Below, in pieces: positions 38,101-51,990 of a stretch of 64,000 nucleotides of DNA (within the stretch, counting starts at the first letter, position 1; the number at the start of each line of letters is the position of its first letter). The stretch is taken from the NCBI RefSeq assembly GCF_036370855.1, contig NC_088101.1, positions 67,889,559 to 67,953,558 of the forward strand. The letters are read 5' to 3'. The notes beneath the pieces are model-generated. The model did not search any database. It worked only from the letters and a program-made list of their open reading frames with translations, and was not told the DNA's origin. This stretch comes from Dromaius novaehollandiae (Eukaryota; Chordata; Aves; Casuariiformes; Dromaiidae). A program made the position numbers and the translations under genes.

Positions 38101-41100
38101 AATCTTGTGATTTTGTCATATAAGAAGGGCCAAAAAAAAAGTTTGAAAAACAAAACAGGGTGGGTTAACTCACTGCCAGCAGCTGAACAACAAAATGGGA
38201 AAGTACTAAACAGTGAAATTTATTTATACTGTGCCGCAACCGGCTCCAGAGAACAAATTATTAGCAGAAGGAGCCAGTCATAGCACACGCAAGGCTTCCC
38301 TCAAATCAAACAGATACGGCTGTCACTGTGGGCAGCCAGAGAGCACAGAGAACGAAAGAGATAGGAAAAAGCCCTCTCCACAGGCTGAAAACATTTTGTA
38401 GTTAAGGGAGTCAGAGCAGAAAGTGGGTAGGGCCTTTTGTTTCGCTTTGGTTCAAGCAAGGTCATTTGGGGGAAATGTCTGCAGAAAACAAGCAGGAATG
38501 AGCTGAGCAAAGAAGGACAAGGGAACACGAGTTTCTCACTAAAAAAAACACACAACTGGGAAGCTTGAGAGCTGTTTTTCCACCCCAAGAGCTTTTCAGA
38601 GATTGCCCTCTTTTGCATGCTGTGGAAAGATGTTACTAGAGGACCACCAGACTATTGCAAAGGAGCCATCCACCAGAAATATCTAGCAGTGCATTGGAGA
38701 GAAAAAGCCATCCCTCGTCATCCCAGAGCTATCAGTCTCCAGGACTCTGTTGGAAACTGTTCAGGGAAGTTCAGTTCTGCTGGCTCCTAACTCATCATCT
38801 AACCCCTGGCACCGTACCCAGAACAAGGTGATATTTATTTGGCAGCAAATTTACTAGAAAAAAAACAATTTAAAATCCCTGCATTAACACTCAGTTGTTG
38901 GCTAAAGACACAGTTCTCTTCTGCGTGCCACTGAAGACTAACAAAGTGACCTCTGGATCTCAGAGTAAACATCCAAAGAAGCACCTGTTGATCCATGAGG
39001 AAAATATATGAGTGAGTCCAAAACTTTTAACATATGAAGAGACTACCTCTGGATCACTGGACATTACCCTGCATTAGACTTTACCTGAACATTTGTGCAG
39101 AAGGTAAACGTGGCACAATATAGCCTAAACCAATTTTTAATTGCTATAATCAACTCTCTATTATAGTTTTTCTAATTTTTACCCTCAGAAGAAGCAGTAC
39201 AAAGAGAGATGCATCTCAGTGACTTGTCTTTTGTCTTCAATCCACATCATAGATTTCTTCCTCCTAAAAGAGGGCAACTGCATATCTATGCTGAAATGGC
39301 TGCAGCTCACATGCACCTACATGAGCTAGCTGAGCAGTGCCTGCTCAGGTCCTGTTAACAGTGTAGCTGTGTCAGCATGAGCTCAGCACCAGCTGCAGAA
39401 ACCATCTACACGGCTAAGGAAAAACTCGGCGAAGTGGCAATAGCAGCACCAAAATCAGTGTAGGCTGTATGGATAGCAGTATCCAAAGTACGTAGTAAAA
39501 TGTTGGCTCAGATATGTCTACAAATACTGGTATTAGCCTACCTTTATTAACATTTTCAAGATGTTCTGAGATTTGAGGTGAAAGATGCAGTATCAGCACA
39601 AAAGCATTCCTGCCACAATAAACACACTTGGCTGGACTACTGCCTTTTCTTGAGTTCTGATTTGCCTCAAGTAAATACAGTCATTTATTGCATGTTTCAC
39701 CTTATCACGGAACATCTGCTGTCTGTGATGAGCCAAATAACAGGCAGACTCAATTCTCCTGAGATACCTCTGGCTAACTGTACACATAGCTTTCCTCAGA
39801 GGCCAGCATGTCACTAAGCAGTTGGCCTGCTATAAACCACTTCATGCTGTAGGTGTTCCCAGATGCCTCATGCTGCACTTGTGTCACAACCCAAGTTCCT
39901 GAGGAGCCTATGGAGCCTTAGCCATGCTTTATACCTACCATGGGAGCAGTGTGTTTCTTATAAAGCAGTTCTTTCGATCAACAAGACAGAAAATGAAGAG
40001 AGAAATTGCTGGCTTTTGAGGGAAGGTCAGGAGTGGAATGTGAAAGAAGGGGGGGAGGTTCAGTAACAGTAACACTGTTTAGCTTAGTAGGAGGAGGATA
40101 GTCCTGCAGGAACAGGGAATAACATGAAGAAAACAAAGAGAAGAAGACCGTGAGTAGAGTGGTGAAATCAGAGGATGCTGGATAGTCAAGACACAGACAA
40201 GAAACAAAACGCAAATGCTGTGTGAAAACACACTGAAGAATATAAATTTCATTCAGAACATAGCCAATGAAAGCACGCAAAGGCAATGGCAGATATGGCA
40301 ACATTCAAAGAAATTTTTGCTGCAGGATTTTCAATAGATTGAGTGGAGAGCAAAGAAAGTGGGACTGAGGGAGGCTGTAAGAATCTAGCTCTGAGAATGC
40401 TGGCCTGCATCAGGCTGCTTACCATGGAAGAGGCACTGTTAGCAATGAGGTCCAAGAGCATCTCAAGGCTGAATAAAAGGGAGAAGCTGGAGCAACCTTT
40501 GAGTGACACGAAGACAAGGTAACACAAATTGCTCCCCAAAAGCATGGAATGGGTTAGGAATGCTCAGATTCAACACAATGTACTTGAGGAGAAGGTGGGC
40601 CAAGATCTACCGGTTTAGAGCGCTGTACAGTCTGCTCACTTTCACTGTCTGCAAAAGAGCTGCTCTCAGTTTACACCAGCTTAAACCTTGGCCCACTCCA
40701 TACTCAGTATTCCTCACCTCAGTTTTAACCACATAACGGCTTCAAACAAGAGCACAAAGTCATGCAAATCCAGCATGACTCTCTCCCACCCAGAGGAAAG
40801 TTTTGCATATCACAAATGGATAAAGATAGATGATGATACCTAGACCCCTGTGCTAAACCAGTCAAAAAGCCCAGCAGCTGAGGTTTTCTCTACATGCCTG
40901 AGGAGGCAGACTCACATCTCTATGCATCCTGATAGTCTGTGAGGGTCTGAGGGGAAAGAGATTTTTTTTTATAATCTCTTTAGCCATGCTGCTCTATTTT
41001 ATATTAACATGTTGCATTTGTCTGGTGTATCCAATTTAGCATGGACACAGGTTTTTCCCCCCTTCCACCCAACCATCTCAAGAACTTTATCTACTCTAAT

Positions 41101-42032
41101 ATAAAACAAGATACATATAGCATTACCTTTTATTCAAAGCTGAACAGTGGGAGCTTCTTCCACAAGGGCAAGATACCCCCAATCAGCTGAACAATGATAT
41201 CTTGTCTATACGACAGGCAGAAACTACCAGCCGTCACTGGGTTCCTGCACTTGTGGAACCTCCTACATTGCACAAGGCCAGCTTCGCTGAAGTTATTTGC
41301 CTCAAAGTAAGGCAGCAAATGATTCCTGCACCTGTACCACATTCCCTGTAAGAACACAGGCAGCTCCAGGACTTGTACTATCAATCTGAGCATGCAGGAG
41401 TGGGGGTGAAGCAAAGGACACTTAGGGAGCTAACGTGTAGGAGAACATGCCGATGCGTGGCTGTGGTTAGTGGAAACTGAGGACTCTACATTACCTCATG
41501 TTCAAGGGAAAGCTTTCCTCCTTAAGAAAGGCAACATTCACCAACTGCCTTATTTTGAGAGTCAGCCTCTTTTTTAATGTGTGTCATATGAAAGATGAAT
41601 GGGAAACTGGAAACATGGGCAGAAAGATCGTCTTTGGCCAAGAACTGTGGCCATTCAGGTAGGCTGTACAAATCTGATCACCAATAAATCTATAAAAGTG
41701 ACAACAACTTATGGGAGAGAGAACAGGAAAAGGTGACCCAAAGTAGGCAGGTACGGTGATCATGTTATTGGTAAACTCTATGGGCATATGGAAGACTATC
41801 AGGGACTAAAACTTGGATCCTTCGCATCCCTATGAGTATTGTAAATGCCTAACTATTGGCTGGTTTTGGGGAGGGAACACTCTTGCCCATGTTTTTTTCA
41901 CAACAAAACCTTCAAAAGATTTATTTTCATCTCCATGTAAAAAAAAGGGGCATTATTTTATATCTCAGAATTCCAAGGAACAGAGCAATTGTTTACGACA
42001 CATGTTTGTAAAGAAAATAATCCAGTTGCGTC
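32111..42032. other. Intergenic, no gene seen
   Basis: Long AT-rich stretch. It contains the CT/CA microsatellites, a locally CpG-enriched block at about 36160-36400 followed by sequence open in three overlapping frames to 36614, and a near-consensus CTCF core at 33944-33955. No exon, SINE or LINE is recognised. Confidence 0.5.
36033..36079. repeat. CT and CA microsatellites
   Basis: A (TC)n run of about 10 units (36035-36054), then a T-rich spacer, then a (CA)n run (36060-36079). Confidence 0.97.
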
Positions 42033-42069
42033 AAAGTACGTACTTTACCTTTACAGTACAAAGGTAAAG
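42033..42069. repeat. Overlapping perfect palindrome and hairpin
   Basis: AAAGTACGTACTTT (42033-42046) is a perfect 14-bp palindrome. It overlaps an inverted repeat with 10-bp perfect arms, CTTTACCTTT (42043-42052) and AAAGGTAAAG (42060-42069), around a 7-base loop. No function is assigned. Confidence 0.85.
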
Positions 42070-45000
42070 AGCCTTCAAACTAGACTTTTGAACTAAGAGC
42101 CAACAAGGGCTACATTTTAACCTTGCATTCAGAAAAATCTTGATCATCGCAGGCAGAAAACTATATAGAGAGGCTCATTTGCCCCATCTAATGGTCAACG
42201 GGAAGATTGAATTTGTCCTACAATTAAATGCATCACCACCAAGGCCACGATTCAGCAGAGTTCTAAAGTTCTCATTTCTAACTTTAAGGAGATGTTTAAA
42301 TGACATTGACAGTAGGATTTCAGAAGATGCATAAGTGCTTTGCTGATAATGGAGCCACAGGCTGAATGTTTATCATGGCAGCAATAGAGTAATGATTTCT
42401 TTAAGGCCAAAGAAAAAAATTGTGCTACTTTCAAAAAAAATACTAGGACAGCCTTTTCAGCAACATTAAGTTGTTTGTCACAAGAAATGAAATAAATATG
42501 TTTTCTTTTGTGCTGAAGTGTGCTAAGGTCACTTGATACTGTAAAATAATAACCTGCAGAAACTTTGTTACAAAGCAGTCACATGGATTGTGGTCATTAC
42601 AAAATTGCCATGGCTTTTTAGGGAATTTTTAAAAAGCGTTTACCAAAAAGCAAGTGAGATTCCCTAGAGACCTGTTGACCTTTTGTCTACCACTGCCGTG
42701 TGCAGTGTATTCATTCTTCTGAGGTGGGTCTGTCTCTTTAGAGGACAGGCTGGAGTCTAGAGTGATAACATGAAGTTTGGGTGGGTGAAGAGACTTTTTA
42801 CCGTGCCCTACCCTAGGATGGACATGTTTAGCATGAAGACCTGTCAGGTGTCTCATCTGAGTCCATGTCTCACTCATCCACTACATCTTTCAGGGCAGTA
42901 CCCACATTCATACTGTAACACCTCTCTACTCCACAACCTCACATGCTGGTTGCAGGTCTGATCAGATGTGCCTAGAGAGAAGCTGCAACCAACAGAAAGG
43001 CCATCGGAAAGTCTGGCAACAAGCTGCCCACCAAGTAACCCAATATACCTGCAAGGTGACTCATCATGAGATCCTACACCCAGGCATGCTTTCTCTATGT
43101 GACCCCAGCAAGCCTATGACACTTTGTATCCGTAGATACTCAGCATGCAAGTAACTCCATTTCCACTGCATGACACACAAGTCTCCTACTCCAGGACTGA
43201 AGTATCTCAGAAAATCTAAGCAGAGACAGGACTAAACTATCAGTGTGTTTATCTAGACCTAGGAAGGAAAGCTCACAGAGCAGTTATTGTCACAACCACA
43301 ATGGACAGAGAGTGATGAACCACCAATCTCAGCAAGCAGTGTGCAACACCATCTTCAGGAAGCACAGGTGGGAAAGGACTAGCTACCCTGTAGACTCTGA
43401 GAACAAACTGGCCAGAGCAGGGAAAAGACTGTAAAGGAGGAAGAGGAACAGCATCCCCACTAAGGGTCACTCATCTCAGGTAATAAATCTGAGAAGTGGT
43501 TATAACTACTTTCAAATACATCAGTTCTATAGCAGACAAGGAAAGAAGTCATGGGCAGTAGGGCTAGAACCTCTGGTATACCAAGTGATGTGTTGTGCGT
43601 AAGAGTTCATAAAGTACATGAACTACTCTGAAGATCATCATGAAAGGTTTGCTCAGCCTACTCCCAGAAATACGTTTTGGGCTGAATTATTTGTCTTAAG
43701 GGTACGGTCAAATGTCTCTGAAATCTCTGTCTCTAGAGTTCAAGACTCTAGCACAAGGAAAGCAATGGATGATAGTGTCTTGGAGCAAACGTTTGCACAG
43801 CCTCACAACAGCAGTGTAAGCTTGGATGCAACATTTCTAGCTGACATCCCTAGTAGAGAACACAAAAATGACCGAGAGATGCAGATGAAGCACATAATAG
43901 TCAGTACTTCAACAGCTCAGGAACTCTGGTTCGCTGGAACACTGCTAGAGTCAAGAAGTGTCTGCAAGGAAGGTCCACTGAAGACAGTCCCTGAGAGCCA
44001 TCTCCCTGAGTCATCTGAGCCCTCTGGGACCTTCCCTGCGGGTATGCAACTACCTCTCATGTTTACACTAGTCATCAGGGGAAGGAAACAGCAGACATCT
44101 AAGGTGTCAGCCGAGACTATACACAGTGAAAGATCTGAAATACGGGCAGTGCCCAGAACCTCTTCCACTATAAGCTGGCTTCCTCAAGGACAGCCACTTT
44201 GGGATTGCTGCATCTAACTGTACCTGACTACCTTAATAATTCCTCAACTGGGTGGCACCAGGAGAGCAACTTACCCCAGGTAATGATTTTATAGTAAGAT
44301 CAGAAATAACTTCTAGAATTTCAATTCTTTGGCCTATAAAACATCAGATGATGGAGGAGGAACCAGCATTTACACTTGAGAAAACAGGCCAAATGCGTCT
44401 GGGCTTCTGTCAGCAGTGAATTCATTCACAATTTACGGTGCATGAAGACTGACTCAGGGAGAGGTATATTCCAGCAGCTCAGACTTCCTCACTCCTATAA
44501 TAAGGATGTACTGCACTAAGTTCCCCAAGAGCCATTTGCAGCATGAAATCATTGACATTGCTGTGCTGGCATTTGAGCCACGACAGTGTGTTGGTCAGGT
44601 GGAAACTGCTAGAGAAGGAGCAATAACAAATAGCTGCAAAAGAGGCTACCATGTAGGAAAGATGCAGAGTGATGGCCCAGGCTTGTTAGCCACAGATTAA
44701 TATCGCTGTCAAAAGCAGCATACGTAGACAAAGGCTGAGCTTCCTTAATTCTCTAGTCCCCCAGTGCAAACACCTTTGACAGTCTGCGTTCTGGTTTATT
44801 AGGCTGGGAAAACCCATCTTTTTCCCTGTATGAGGCCAGATATAGAAGTCTGATTTACATCATGGGCCAGAGTTTATTATGTCAATCTGAGCTGATAAAT
44901 AATCCAGAAACTGGCAAAAACGAGTGTTTGGAGAGAGCTTTGGATATAAAACAGGCTTTAACTGAAAGCTACGACCAACTACAGATAAACCTTTCAGTCT

Positions 45001-46799
45001 CTCTTTTTCTGTTGCCACCAATATAAGTGAGATAATTGTCCCCACCCCTTGCTCCCCTAACCACCACCCCATTATCCTCGGTTAGAAACCATCTCCCACA
45101 GCTGTTTGCACTGCACTTAATACACTGAGGACTCAATTATTTTGTAAAAGAAGTTGAATTAAACATGCCTGTTCCTGGTTGTGAATAAGCTTACAATTAA
45201 TTGTGTGAGGTATATATAATACATTTGAGAGGAAAATCTAGCATTACTCTTCTCTGAAAGACTTTCTTTTCTGTTATGTAACAGAATTGAATGGAATTTT
45301 TCTTCCTTTTTACATTTTCCTAGGAGTAAAATCTGCATTCTTCAGCTGTGATCACACAGACTACTGTTTTTTCTTTTTTCAACAATAATGCACAAGAACA
45401 CAAAGACAGTGTTCCCTAGAAATGGAACCATATATTTTATATCAAAAGGCAATTTGTGTTTACCGAGAAATAAGCAGCACACTAAATAATAAAACAGAAG
45501 TTTCACTTTAGGTTCGGACACTTACTGGATAGTTATCCAGTTGACTAGTCTCTGTTTTGGGGATTCTTTTGGGGGGGGGCAGGGGTGACTATATCTTTAG
45601 TCACAGATATTCTAAAATTCAAAACAAAGAAAAACAAAGAAAAGCAAAGAAAAATAGGAAAACCAACTAGTATATACGAGCAATGGCACTTCTTGCTATT
45701 GCCACAAGTGTTAAGAATATTCTTATACATACCGCTCACTCACCAGGAAAGCAACATCTGAAGGAGCTAGAAATCACGGCTTTACCACCACTCAGCTTTG
45801 CCACTGCCACCTTCCACCTCCTGCCAGGGTCCCAGCAGCACCTTTTTAAGCACCACCTGCGTCTGCGCGAAGGCACACTGTGATATCCCAGGGGAGCAGC
45901 CAGCTCACTCTGACATAAAACTAGGCTCACGTGCTGGAATCAGCCCAGGGGCTGAGTCCCAGCTGGCAAATCTAAAATGACTTCCAGCCCAAGGGAAATG
46001 AGAGAGGAGTGTCCAGAAAGAGCTTGTATAGCGGGCTTCCAAACCATAGAATCACTGCCTCAGAGGGACACAAATACTGCCCGGGCTGAAGGTTTAGAGG
46101 GTTTGGGCTGTTTGAGCGGTCAGGGAGGGATGCTTTTGTTCTTGTCCTGAGCTGGGCTCAGCAGACCTAATTCTTTTGCTGGTAAGTAAAAGGAGTTTGC
46201 ACAAATGTGACTGTAGCTCTTGTTTTGCTGGTTGGAAAGCGGTAGGATTGATCACACATGTCACACTGCACGGCTGCCTTCCAGCATGGCCGATGATGCC
46301 TCTGAAAGGGAGCATGGCCACCTCACCCAGAATTAGCTCCTCACCTCTACTGGCACTGCAAACACCTCCTCAAAAGCCCACTCTGTTCATACTGTCACTG
46401 TGAAATAAATGCTGGAACTCCTCGTTACCACCACCTCATCTGTGGTGGTGAAACACTGTTCCCTAGCTGTTGTTTGGATAACAGACACATGGGGCAAGCC
46501 CAAAATCAGGTAGAGACTGAGACCTCACCACGTCCCCCTACATCCCTAAACATACAGCAGGCTGCACAGAGCCTTGTGGCAGGATAGATAAATCCAGGCA
46601 ACGGCCTGTAGCTTGGAGCTCCCAGTGTTGGTCCCCTTAAGAGAGTACAGAAGGTTATTCTGGCATTCATGGATTATGCTATCTAACTAATACACAGCAA
46701 AGGCATATAGGTGAGCTCTTTAAAGGCTGTAAAGATATAGTCTCTCCAGGACAAGGGTGCTAAGGCTGGAGATAAGATCAACACCATTGTCCTTAGTCT
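42070..46799. other. Intergenic, one unexplained 199-codon frame
   Basis: Largely featureless. The plus-strand ATG frame 43618-44217 is the longest outside the CpG islands. It is Ser/Thr-rich with no domain, signal peptide or membrane segment that I recognise, and no clear homology. A-rich tracts near 45620-45655 are simple sequence. Confidence 0.5.
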
Positions 46800-46920
46800 G
46801 AGATGAAAAGCCTTAGCAACCTGACCTGACTCTGAAATTAGCTCAGCTCTGAGCAGGGATTGGACTAGAGGACCCACAACAGTCCTTTCCAGCCTGAAGT
46901 ATTCTATGATTCTGTGATCT
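46800..46920 (+). mobile_element. CR1 LINE 3' end with octamer tail
   Basis: GGGATTGGACTAGAGGACCC, then AGTCCTTTCCAGCCTGAAGT and the octamer tail ATTCTATG ATTCTGTG ATCT (46901-46920). This is the diagnostic CR1 terminus of birds and other sauropsids. The 5' limit is uncertain and may reach about 46730. Confidence 0.9.
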
Positions 46921-49229
46921 CAGTGTTTTTAAGACAGCATATGTGTGAAGGAACAATTAAAATGGTTTGTGAATGGAAAGATGGCTCCTATCTCAGATCT
47001 GGGATTGCAGATTCAGCTGGAGTTGCTGTCATCCTGGCAAAGACTCTTGATGATTCTTACAATCAGTGAAATGCAAACACAGAGGAAACACACTGGACAG
47101 ATCCCTAGCATTTAGAGCAGATCTGTGGCATTTCTCTTACACTTTCGTGCAAGAATGTTCACACCCAATGAATATCTTTCATCCTTTCCTACATGATTCC
47201 TCTTCACAAGCTCCCTGGCACTTCCTGCAACAGCAGTTATATGGAGCAATATTGTACTAAATATAATAATTCCCCTGATGCCCAACTTCTGAAAATTTGA
47301 GTGAATGTGGCCCCTTTGTCATTCCTTTATATAGGTAAGTTGTGATATTTTCTATCATGATACAAAATGGTAAATCCATTAGAATTATGAGGAAGACTTT
47401 GAACACACAATACATGGCCTTTAGCTTAGAAATATTCACATGAAACTGTTCATACTGAATCCATAGAATTAGAATATGAAGACAGTTTTAAGGGCTCTCC
47501 CCTGCGGTCTTTCTGAGGGAGAAATTTAAGGCTGATAGGATAGTCAACACATTAACTAACACTAACACATGAGAATGAAGGGTAGAACTTCTACTCGTAT
47601 CCAGGTAATATCAGTAAAGCAGATACAAATATTACTGTGCTCCCTTCATGCAGTAAAAGTAACATTTCATAAGCTATTTCATAAGTAAAAAAGGCCACGC
47701 ACCCAGAAAACTGAAGCGCATTCTTGAAAATGTCAGAAGATATTTTCAGATAGCTGGGATCTGAAAATCCATCTTGGGATCCACTCCAAGACAGACAGAC
47801 CATGAGTGAAGAAGTGCTCCTCTACTGTAAGTAGGAAATACTTGTTTTATCTCAAAACCTGCAAAGGAGACAAAATTGCTGAATCATGAAAGGATTAAGT
47901 CCTAAGGAGCCTCATACCTACGGTAGATATTTGCCCCACAAGTGAATTTCCTAAACAAGGTAATCCTAAATGTGTCTTCCGAATGAAATTATGATTATGA
48001 TTAAGCATTTCTATACTACCAAACGATCACATAGCGGGGGCACTTCTAATATTGGAGATGTCTACCTGCAAACTTACATAGGAAAAGTAGCCTAGAGAAG
48101 AGAAATCTTCTGTGGATTTAGGGTTGAAATTAGAGCCTGGAACTACCAGCTTGAACATGATCTTAAAGATTCACAACAGTCTCAACAGAAAGCAAACTTG
48201 TTTTATTTTGGAAAGCCAAAAATAACAGGAATGAAATACCTTTCTCTCTTCTGAGACTTAGAGGTGATCAGAACTTCAGATACAGCACATCATCCTGAGA
48301 AGATTCATGGAAAAGGGTGGGGTGAACTGAGTGGCTGTAAGTAGGACATGAAATTGGATGAAGTTAAGCATCTTCAGAATTTCTAAGATCCAACAGACTA
48401 TATAGATTGTATACTAGGTCTCAAACGATATGACAGTTCACAAACAGATCACAAAGCATCATCAAAGCGTATTTCCACTTAAGCAATAGGCCCAAATGAA
48501 GTGTTACATTTGTACCATTAGCTGTACCTCTTCTGTAATTCCAAAGGATTGAAGCCAAGAAAAACTCATGTTCTTCAAGGTGATCATTGTCCTATGTCCT
48601 GTCTGCCTTGTCAAGAGCCTTTCTAAGCAATCCATATCCGACGACCTGTGAAAATCAAAACTAGATGTAAATTCTTTTGTATTCCTCTCAACAATTTTGC
48701 CAATGAATGTGGAGATGACGATTCACTTAAATAATCACATTCTGTCAATAAGGTCTGCTAACTGCCCATCCTCTTCTGAGAGCTTGATGAGTGATAGTTT
48801 TCATGACTAAACAAAACCAGCTTTGTATTCTTGAGCTATGTTTATGGCAATTTTCTATTAGCCAGGCCTAGTTCTTTTTAGCCAAAAATCAATGGCACAG
48901 AGATAGGATGAATAAAAAATTCTGAGCTTTTGGAAAGTAAGCAATAGCAGCAAATGTCTCCTTTCCGTTCAAGCTGGAAAGGCAAGTAACTCTCACAGTA
49001 TTTAGTTAGCTCTAAGAATTCTAGTCCTTTGTTTTGTATGCATTATAATGTATCCAGACAAAAAGAGTACGTGGGATGTCCAGGTTCTTCTGTGACTTCT
49101 CTTGGAAAACCTCTACCTAGCCATTATTCTTACCAGAAGAGCATACAAGAGTTACAGTGAACTCAGAAGTAATGAAAAATGTTGATACAACTAAAAATTA
49201 CAAAAGTAGAACATGTCAGAATATTAATC
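46921..49229. other. Intergenic, no feature seen
   Basis: AT-rich DNA between two CR1 relics. Parts may be faded CR1 sequence, but nothing is recognisable. Confidence 0.5.
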
Positions 49230-49720
49230 TGGCTACCTAATAAGGTAACCAGTTTGCCAATGTGACAGGAATTCAGGAGATGTAGTTTATCTGGACTTCA
49301 GTAAAGCACTTGGAATGATATCGTATGAGAAATGATTAGTTAGGATTAGCAGAAGAATTGTAAGCCAGGTGTTGAATTAGCTAAAGGGGAAATGACAAAA
49401 GGGGAATATTGGTCTGGAAGGATTTTAGTAGTGGCATTCCTCAAAGAACTGTCCTGGGACAAATTTCATGTAATTGGCACAAAAAGTAGCAGTATACTAA
49501 TGAAATGTTCTGATTGATCAACTTGGGAGGTAATGTCAGTACAAAAGCCTTGAAATAGCTAGAATGATAGCTTTGGCACAAAATTTAACCGTATTGAGTG
49601 TAACAGGGGATAATAACAAGAGTTCTTACCATGAACCAAAAGCTCATTAGCTGAAGACCACTAGAAGGAAGTCTGATATGCTAATAGGATTACTGTACTC
49701 CACATATGGGGATGCCTTGC
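49230..49720 (+). mobile_element. CR1 LINE reverse-transcriptase relic
   Basis: VVYLDFSKALGMI at 49282-49320 is the CR1 reverse-transcriptase motif VVYLDFSKAFDTV. SGIPQRTVLGQI at 49430-49465 is the later SGVPQGSVLGPVLF block, in another frame. The catalytic YVDD box region beyond is not preserved. A TTTAACCGTATTGAGTGTAA stretch near 49580 resembles the usual downstream part. Frameshifted and inactive. Confidence 0.85.
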
Positions 49721-50494
49721 TTAGATCCTTCCCAGTTCCTTACAGGCTTTTTCAGCTAGTAGTGCTGCTAGCTTCATCACTTTGACCAAGAAGCAGAGAG
49801 AGGTAGGCAGGGAGCAGGCAACAAAGGTCACAAAATCACATAATCCATAAAAAAAACACAGAAAATACAGGGAAAAGTAATATCCCACATGCTTCTAGTG
49901 TGGGACCTGAGATTTGGGACTGGCCTATGAGAAATTCCTTGTTATACGGGACATCTGGCAAGCCTGCGTTAGCCATTCACAGGATGACTATAAGGAGGAC
50001 CAGAGGAATGGAGAGCTCATTTCAGAGGAAGCTGCAAGCCGATGAAGAGTCTCTTACTAGGATTACCTGCTTTCCAGGCTTCAGGAGACTCCTAATGGTA
50101 CTGTTCAGTCAGTAATGGCACAAGTTAGAGCTCTTGTATGAACCTTTCTCTTACCTGTAGGTGGGAAGGGGATCTGGATCTAGAGCTAGCCTGCTATGGT
50201 CACTCGGGACCCCAAAAGACTCAGATAACAGACCAGTGAGCAAATGCTACTGATTAATATCCACAATGGCTTCTCTTCACCCAAGGTGAAAAGAACAAAT
50301 ACTTTCTTAAACTGTGCCTGAGCCACACAGTTCTGAGAGTGAATGGGTGGCTGAGAAGGACTCCTCCTCCTACAGGAATTCCTGCTGAAGCAATGGGAGT
50401 ACCTTCCTCCTCTACCCTGATTGGTATTGCTGATATTCGCTGTACTGAATCACAGGAAAAAGTTCATAGCGAAGGAGGCACCTTTTCCTGTGAC

Positions 50495-50550
50495 CTGAAA
50501 GATACTCTTCAGCATGAGGTCCCTTCCAAGCTGGATTATTCTATGATTTC
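50495..50550 (+). mobile_element. CR1 LINE 3' terminal fragment
   Basis: GAGGTCCCTTCCAAGCTGGA followed by TTATTCTATGATTT is the CR1 extreme 3' end. Nothing recognisable lies upstream, so only a stub remains. Confidence 0.7.
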
Positions 50551-50989
50551 AGACTTCTTAAGGTAGGATAGAATGAAGGACAGTTATATGTTTTCTTCTC
50601 AGATGTTCTCCTCTCATGATAACCTCCTTGCCTTTACTAGGAACTTTCTTTTGAAATGCTTACTTCTGATCTGCTGAGGAGAAAACAGAGAGGAGGGAAG
50701 AGGGTGTCCCAATTTGTTTTGTGAGCAGTAGAGCTAATGAAGGCTTGTTTCCCATGGATTATGGCCCACGTCACTCATGCCCCTGCCTATTCAGCTGACC
50801 AGTATGCCCTGTCCCCTTTTCATACCCACCACTCTACTCCAAAACTGGAGGGTCCTCCAGAGCTGCAGGACACTCTTTTCCCTGCAATACCTCCAGTTCT
50901 CCCTTACCTCCTTTAACCATGGTCCAGCTTCCCCTGCTCAGTACTTGTAGCTCTCTTGCAAGGCTCATAGTTACTTTTTTGGCAGGCAA

Positions 50990-51075
50990 GGAGAGGATAT
51001 ACTATTACAGGGGACAGAGGGGAGAATATACTATTACAGGGAACAGAGGGGAGAATATACTATTACAGAAGACAA
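50990..51075. repeat. 29-bp tandem repeat, about three copies
   Basis: The core ATATACTATTACAG recurs at 50997, 51026 and 51055, exactly 29 bp apart, with spacers of the form GGRACAGAGGGGAGA. The last copy degenerates into an A-rich stretch (51085-51132). Confidence 0.95.
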
Positions 51076-51809
51076 GAACCAAAAATGTTTTCCAGAAAAT
51101 AAAATTAAAAAAAAGAAAAAAGAAAAGAAAAATCCTTGCAGAGTAGTTCCAGGAAGCAGGATACTAGGCTCATCATTAACCATTTCACTGCTGATCAGAT
51201 ATGTTTGATGGAAAGGCATGGAAGCACCAGAAGAAAGGGTAAGGGAGGATATATGACAAAGAAACAGGAGATGTAAAGTCCACTCCAGTCTTCTGTCAGA
51301 CCCATCCATATTCAGGCTGTGATAGTATTGCCACAGTAGCACAGAACTCAGCCTGAGCTAAATCCAGAGAAGGAGGTAATTAGCTCTTCATTGACCACAC
51401 TGGTGGCATACCAAGCTGAAAGCTAGAAGTCTGTCCAAGCTGCACTCCCAGCAGATACACTCCAAGAGAAGAGGAAAATACACAGAAAACAGTGCCACAG
51501 AACAGAAGCGTAGGGCAGGGACAGCTGTGATCTGAAAGAACACTGCCTGAAAGAAGTCATGAGGTATTGAGCAAGCAATACAAGTTTAACAAATAATAAA
51601 AGGTTGTGGCTCTACTCCTTGATTTTTTGTGGCAGCAGGTTTCTCAAAGGTCTGAATGTAGTCCATGCCATCTGTGCAAGTAACATGACTGCCAGTTCCC
51701 TTTTAGAAAGGCCAGCTGAAGAACAAAGCAGGTAAGCAATTACCCTCACTGCTGTCAGGGTTTATAGTTTAAGCTCCGTTCCCAACTTACATAAGATCTT
51801 CCTTTAGCA

Positions 51810-51990
51810 GTTGTATTTATCCTCATCATGCCTTGCAAGGCAGGGGAGTGCTATTATTCCCATTTTACAGCCAGGGAACTGAAGCTCAAAGGCTAAATTA
51901 CTTACCCACTGCCAGAAAAAGTGTGGTGGAACAGGGAACTGACCACAACTGTCCTAATTTCCAAGAAAGTGTCTTAACGACTGCATCATT
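51810..51990 (-). repeat. MIR relic, minus orientation
   Basis: The plus strand reads ATTATTCCCATTTTACAGCC, then AGGGAACTGAAGCTCAAAGG and CTAAATTACTTACCCACTGCC, ending GTGTCTTAACGACTGCATCA. This is the reverse complement of the MIR core (recalled as CCATTTTACAGATGAGGAAA then CTGAGGCTCAGAGAGGTTAA). It is the clearest SINE relic in the window. Confidence 0.85.

Noticed and set aside
46040-46075. Possible minus-strand CR1 end (ACCATAGAATCACTGCCTCA)
   Set aside because: Only the first dozen bases resemble a CR1 tail and the following sequence does not.
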